Shown piece by piece: positions 42,273 through 45,496 of a stretch of DNA of 45,496 bases. Source of the DNA: Ohessyouella blattaphilus (GTDB lineage: Bacteria; Bacillota; Clostridia; Lachnospirales; Lachnospiraceae); contig NZ_JAMXOC010000025.1 in NCBI RefSeq assembly GCF_024721265.1, forward strand, positions 1 to 45,496. The letters are read 5' to 3'. The stretch's first letter is position 1. Each line of letters starts with the position of its first letter. The notes beneath the pieces are model-generated. The model was not told the DNA's origin, made no database searches, and saw only the letters and a list, made by a program, of their open reading frames with translations. A program made the position numbers and the translations under genes.

Positions 42273-42315
42273 GTTGCAACTTACAAAATATAAACCTAAA
42301 TGTTGTATAATTCAA
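42273..42315 (-). promoter_or_regulatory. Promoter and possible operator of the TetR gene
   Basis: Minus strand TTGAAT (42315-42310), 17 bases, TATATT (42292-42287). The 8-bp palindrome GTTGCAAC (42273-42280) lies at the expected transcription start and may be an autoregulatory half-site core. Confidence 0.5.
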
Positions 42316-42431
42316 GGGGCATTATAGCCAAGGAAAAGCGGATTTTTTGGTTATTTTTTTAAATATATGATATATGCATTAGCAGAAAGAAACGATACAA
42401 TACATTTAATCTAGAACTTTTTTGACATATA

Positions 42432-42440
42432 TGGTAAAAT
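42432..42440 (+). promoter_or_regulatory. Extended -10 promoter of the diguanylate cyclase pair
   Basis: TG-G-TAAAAT with TAAAAT at 42435-42440, 35 bases before the chosen start codon. A TTGACA at 42422 is too close (seven bases) to be its -35. Confidence 0.45.
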
Positions 42441-42475
42441 TATTACATAAATTTTGGAAGCTTGAGGATCGTGTA

Positions 42476-43870
42476 ATGAGCAAAGATTTTTCGAATATGA
42501 TGTCCAGTTTTTGGACGTCGATCATGGATAAATTAAATTCAAGTGCAGACCGTAAGATGATTATAAGCGATGTGATGAGGGACATCTGTCGCTATTTTAA
42601 CTTTGGCTGTAGCTTCATTTATCTGGTGGATGCCAATCGACAGGCAACGTTATTTTCTGCCCATCGAGCCTATCTAGACTTTGAACATTTGGATCATACG
42701 ATTGATTTGGGAGAACGTCTAGACGCCAAATCCTACCAAGCACTTTTGGAATGTAAGAATGTAAATTATGACCGCCTAAAGATAAAAACCACACTCGATG
42801 AGCACATGGCTGAGATCTTTCGGGCACAGGCCCTTTTGCTATTGCCCTTAACGGATAAAAGCGGGGAATTAATGGCTTTTATCGGCATGGCCGATCGCCG
42901 TGGTGAAAGCCGGGAAGGGGATCAAGATTTAAATTTTGCGCACTACATTCTAGTGGTAATTGGTAACTATTTGCGTATTCTTTTATCGGCGGCGAAGGCG
43001 GAGAAGATGAAGAATGTACTGACTACCGTTATCAATGACACCGGGGTAGATGTGTTTGTCCTTGATTACTATACGGATGCGATTCTTTACATGAATGCTT
43101 CTTTAAGAAAGCGATTAGATTTAAGCGATGAAGAGATTGGCAATAATCCTTGGCAGGAGTTCTTTGGTAAGGAGAAGGCGCCAGAGGGCTTTGTGAAGAA
43201 AGAAAATCTCGTTACAAAAACGGGTGAGTTTTCAGGACCAAAGAGCTGGAATATGCAGGTGAAAGATGGTTCGTGGCGTCGCTTTATCAGTACGGCTTTT
43301 TACTGGGTGGATGGCCGCCTGGCGCAATCGGTAAGTAGTATCGATATTACCGAACGGGTGAAAAGAGAAGAACAGATTCGTTACTACTCGGAGTATGATG
43401 CTTTGACAGGGCTACGGAATCGCCATAAGCTGCTCTTAGACTGTGACGATGGCATCGAAACCTTGCTTAAAGAGAAGCGTAAAGGGTATATCGGTTTTTG
43501 TGATTTGAATCACTTTAAGGTGATTAATGATACCTATGGTCACGATGTGGGCGATGAACTACTTCGTCAAATCGGTGCTTATTTTAACGAGAATAAAGAG
43601 ACGAAGGACCGGGTGTATCGTTATGCCGGTGATGAATTTGTGCTTTTATTTTTAGATAAAGATCAGGCAGAGGTCGAGAAGATTATCGAACAGGTGAAAG
43701 AGGATATGAAAGAGCCCTTTTTGCTTGGCTCACAAGAGCTTGTTGTTAGTGCGAGCTTAGGTGTCACCTGTTTTCCTGATGATGCAAGGACTACGTCTGA
43801 TTTGATTCATAAAGCGGATCTGCGAATGTATGAGTCGAAACATAGAAGAAGACAAGAGGAGCAATCATGA
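42476..43870 (+). CDS. GAF-PAS-GGDEF diguanylate cyclase
   Basis: A TTG at 42422 opens the frame but lies in promoter sequence; ATG 42476, seven bases after GAGGA, is the better start (464 residues). Residues about 25-175 resemble a GAF domain, about 185-295 a PAS domain (INDTGVDVFVLDYYTDAILY, SIDITERV), and 305-460 a GGDEF domain. The latter has DALTGLRNRHKL, FCDLNHFKVINDTYGHDVGD and the variant signature RYAGDEF at 382-388, which is active in known cyclases. The inhibitory RxxD site is absent (ETKD at 375-378). It makes c-di-GMP from two GTP in the cytoplasm. Stop and next start overlap by four bases. Confidence 0.9.
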   Translation: MSKDFSNMMSSFWTSIMDKLNSSADRKMIISDVMRDICRYFNFGCSFIYLVDANRQATLFSAHRAYLDFEHLDHTIDLGERLDAKSYQALLECKNVNYDRLKIKTTLDEHMAEIFRAQALLLLPLTDKSGELMAFIGMADRRGESREGDQDLNFAHYILVVIGNYLRILLSAAKAEKMKNVLTTVINDTGVDVFVLDYYTDAILYMNASLRKRLDLSDEEIGNNPWQEFFGKEKAPEGFVKKENLVTKTGEFSGPKSWNMQVKDGSWRRFISTAFYWVDGRLAQSVSSIDITERVKREEQIRYYSEYDALTGLRNRHKLLLDCDDGIETLLKEKRKGYIGFCDLNHFKVINDTYGHDVGDELLRQIGAYFNENKETKDRVYRYAGDEFVLLFLDKDQAEVEKIIEQVKEDMKEPFLLGSQELVVSASLGVTCFPDDARTTSDLIHKADLRMYESKHRRRQEEQS

Positions 43871-45303
43871 ATCTTTTTAACGACGAAAAAACATCTGAAT
43901 ATTGGGTTCAGACCTTAGATAAGCTAGAGGACGGAAATGTTGATTCTCAGGTGCTTTATGAAGTGTTAAATGAGATGTGTGTATTTTTTGACTTTGAGTA
44001 TAGCTTTACCTATCATGTGAATCATGACGAAGCCCTTATTCTTGATGCGTATTACAAACCGGCGACGGGCTCTTCTTTGACACCGGAGATGATCGATGCC
44101 AAAAAGGAACTTGGCGAAGCGTTATTTCAGGCGTTTAAAGGAGGAAAGCTGATTTCCTGTAATACTAAAGGGGGACGAACGACTCCGCTTGATGATCGGC
44201 TCTTAGAACTTTTTCATACGAAGGTTTTACTGCTGTTACCAATTCTCGATGAGAATAGTCAGTTAGTGGGCCTGATTGGTATGGGGGATCGCCGGGAGGT
44301 TCGGCGAACGGGAGAACTTAATAAGCAGCTGGCCTTTTCGATCTTGGTATTAGTAGCTAATCATGTGAAGTTACTGATCAATCAGCGACGCATGCAGCAA
44401 ACGGAAGAAGCGCTTAAGACAGTTCTCGATAATATGGGCGTAGATATCTATGTGAATGACTTCTATACCCACGAGGTGTTATACGTCAATAAATCGATGG
44501 CAGCGCCCTATGGCGGCGTGAATGCCATGATTGGTAAGCAGTGTTATTCGTCTCTCTATAAAGGGAAACGGCAGCAGTGTGATTTTTGCCCGCAAAAGCA
44601 ATTGCTTGATGAGGAAGGCAACCCAACAAAAATCTATTCCTGGGACTATATGCGGGAGTTAGATGGTTCGTGGTTTCGGGTTTTAAGTGTGGCGGTTAAC
44701 TGGGAAGACGGTCGCACGGCTCATATCGTAAGTAGTATTGATATTACGGAAGATAAGCAAGTGGAAGAAAAAATCCGCAAAATTGCGGAGCGTGACCCCC
44801 TAACTGGCCTAGCAAATAGACGCATGTTTATGGAGCAGACCCGGGAGCTTATTGATAATAAGGAAGAGTTTTATCTGATTTTCTTTGATTTGATGAAATT
44901 TAAAGAGATTAACGATAATTACGGCCACCGTATGGGCGATGAGGTGCTAAAGACCATCGGGTATTTCTTGCAAGGGCAAGTGTCTGAAGAATGTACTTGT
45001 TATCGCTTTGGCGGTGATGAGTTTATCGTGGTGGTACGAGATCGTTCGAAAGCGGTGGCGGTTAAGACTGCGAAGAAGCTTGATAAACGTTCACGGAGTA
45101 TCTGGTCAATTAAGGAACAAGAAATGAACTTAGGTTTTAGTATCGGTATTGCTAAGTTTCCCGAGGATGGAAAAACTTCGGATGAAGTTCTAAAAGCTGC
45201 TGATGAAGCGATGTACGAGTCGAAGCGTAGTGGCGGTGGGATTTATTTTTATAATGAAGGAAAGATAGCTTCGGTGGACTGGATTACCAATTTGTTAACC
45301 TAG
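43867..45303 (+). CDS. GAF-PAS-GGDEF diguanylate cyclase
   Basis: The 478-residue paralogue of the preceding protein overlaps it by four bases (ATGA, site GAGGAGC), so the two are translationally coupled. Matching parts are the GAF region (HTKVLLLLPILDENSQLVGL, IGMGDRREV), a PAS region (NMGVDIYVNDFYTHEVLYVN, CDFCPQKQLLD, SIDITEDK), and a GGDEF domain with DPLTGLANRRMF, FFDLMKFKEINDNYGHRMGD and an intact YRFGGDEF. No RxxD inhibitory site precedes the signature. The CDFCPQ cysteine pair is absent from the first paralogue and could bind metal or sense redox state. Different sensors on twin cyclases suggest a heterodimer or divided inputs. Confidence 0.9.
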   Translation: MNLFNDEKTSEYWVQTLDKLEDGNVDSQVLYEVLNEMCVFFDFEYSFTYHVNHDEALILDAYYKPATGSSLTPEMIDAKKELGEALFQAFKGGKLISCNTKGGRTTPLDDRLLELFHTKVLLLLPILDENSQLVGLIGMGDRREVRRTGELNKQLAFSILVLVANHVKLLINQRRMQQTEEALKTVLDNMGVDIYVNDFYTHEVLYVNKSMAAPYGGVNAMIGKQCYSSLYKGKRQQCDFCPQKQLLDEEGNPTKIYSWDYMRELDGSWFRVLSVAVNWEDGRTAHIVSSIDITEDKQVEEKIRKIAERDPLTGLANRRMFMEQTRELIDNKEEFYLIFFDLMKFKEINDNYGHRMGDEVLKTIGYFLQGQVSEECTCYRFGGDEFIVVVRDRSKAVAVKTAKKLDKRSRSIWSIKEQEMNLGFSIGIAKFPEDGKTSDEVLKAADEAMYESKRSGGGIYFYNEGKIASVDWITNLLT

Positions 45304-45322
45304 TTCTGTATAAGGGAACGTC

Positions 45323-45351
45323 TTGACAAATGCGGGAAAAGGGATTATACT
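45323..45351 (+). promoter_or_regulatory. Near-consensus sigma-70-type promoter
   Basis: TTGACA (45323-45328), 17 bases, TATACT (45346-45351). This is the strongest conventional promoter in the window. Confidence 0.85.
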
Positions 45352-45357
45352 TATTTT

Positions 45358-45374
45358 AACTTGTTGGACAAGTT
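45358..45374. promoter_or_regulatory. Palindrome at the transcription start, possible GntR/FadR-type operator
   Basis: AACTTGT-TGG-ACAAGTT is a perfect 7-3-7 inverted repeat just after the -10. Its core TTGTTGGACAA fits TNGTNNNACNA, the pattern of FadR-subfamily GntR repressors. It could also be a 5' hairpin in the RNA. Confidence 0.45.
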
Positions 45375-45398
45375 ATTCTTGGTGTGATTACGGCAAAG

Positions 45399-45438
45399 GC
45401 AGGTCAATTTCGGGAACCCGATAATTGAGCTGCTTTTT
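45399..45438 (+). terminator. Intrinsic terminator, insertion context for the intron
   Basis: GCAG (45399-45402), TCAATT (45404-45409) and CGGG (45411-45414) pair with CCCG (45417-45420), AATTGA (45423-45428) and CTGC (45430-45433), followed by TTTTT. It lies about 80 bases after the promoter, so it would end a short transcript of about 80 nt. Confidence 0.8.
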
Positions 45439-45441
45439 GCT

Positions 45442-45496
45442 GTGCGCCTGGCGGCGCACGTTTCTAACCGGTGTAAGTCCGCAATCCGCCCGGTAG
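45442..45496 (+). mobile_element. 5' end of a group IIC-like intron, continues beyond the window
   Basis: The segment begins GTGCGCC with the hairpin GTGCGCC-TGGC-GGCGCAC, then TTTCTAACCGGTGTAAGTCC, closely resembling domain I of bacterial group IIC introns (GUGUGCCCGGCAUGGGUGCA, then CUAUAGGGUGAGAGUCC, in the Oceanobacillus iheyensis intron). Its position three bases after the T-run of an intrinsic terminator is the known insertion preference of class C introns. The reverse transcriptase and 3' end lie outside the window. Confidence 0.7.

Noticed and set aside
42422-42475. TTG 42422 as the start of the first diguanylate cyclase
   Set aside because: It lies in promoter-like sequence without a ribosome site, whereas ATG 42476 follows GAGGA at seven bases.
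45399-45496. FMN or cobalamin riboswitch, because of GGTGTAAGTCC and CCGCCCGGT
   Set aside because: The other conserved blocks and the junction order of both aptamers are missing, while the GTGCGCC hairpin, the CTAACCGGTGTAAGTCC that follows and the position after a terminator fit a group IIC intron 5' end.

Overview
The window looks like a chromosomal segment of an anaerobic, low-to-mid GC Gram-positive bacterium of the class Clostridia, probably the Lachnospirales. The evidence is the gene complement (FeoA-FeoB fusion, ferredoxin-type nitrite/sulfite reductase, SipW-type signal peptidase with its substrates, acyltransferase-DUF6320 fusion), AGGAGG ribosome sites, extended -10 promoters and many strong intrinsic terminators. 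The assignment is by gene content only.

Layout. 1-1103: the 3' end of a tnpB (IS200/IS605-type) with its structured right end, abutting a frameshifted, 5'-truncated YecA/SEC-C-like gene. 1133-4460: a PLD nuclease/SF2 helicase/DUF3427-type protein with a Nudix hydrolase. 4537-5369: a GIY-YIG-like protein and an unrecognised protein. 5467-11192: a sensor kinase, a REC-winged-helix regulator, a lipoprotein and an 819-residue secreted protein, read as one operon. 11334-20257: metabolism and stress genes (nitrite/sulfite reductase, feoAB, katA behind a PerR-like box, a FakA-C-like small protein, DAHP synthase, nth, an esterase). 20250-22070: a membrane acyltransferase-like protein. 22099-29434: a phosphorelay and c-di-GMP cluster (hybrid kinase, FIST-GAF-PAS hybrid kinase, Hpt protein, REC-degenerate GGDEF-EAL protein). 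29667-40474: a cell-surface locus with four SipW-type exported proteins, a large VWA/SpaA-like protein, two anchored surface proteins, sipW, a SARP/BTAD-type regulator and two small companion proteins. 40632-45303: a lysophospholipase-like hydrolase, a TetR regulator and two overlapping GAF-PAS-GGDEF diguanylate cyclases. 45323-45496: a promoter with a palindrome at its start site, an intrinsic terminator and, just after its T-run, the 5' end of a group IIC-like intron that leaves the window.

The main discovery is in the surface locus. Four of its promoters share one architecture: heptamer WTGTGAC, 4 nt, heptamer ATGTGAC, exactly 10 nt, then TATAAT or TATATT, with no -35 box. Eleven-base direct repeats of heptamers just upstream of the -10 are the known operator type of SARP activators of Streptomyces, and a SARP-type regulator (32158-33381) sits inside the locus. 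I infer a SARP-controlled regulon for a TasA/camelysin-like surface fibre plus a VWA adhesin. The regulator ends in a degenerate nucleotide-cyclase-like domain and the region is flanked by c-di-GMP enzymes, so a link between second messenger and surface structure is plausible but unproven.
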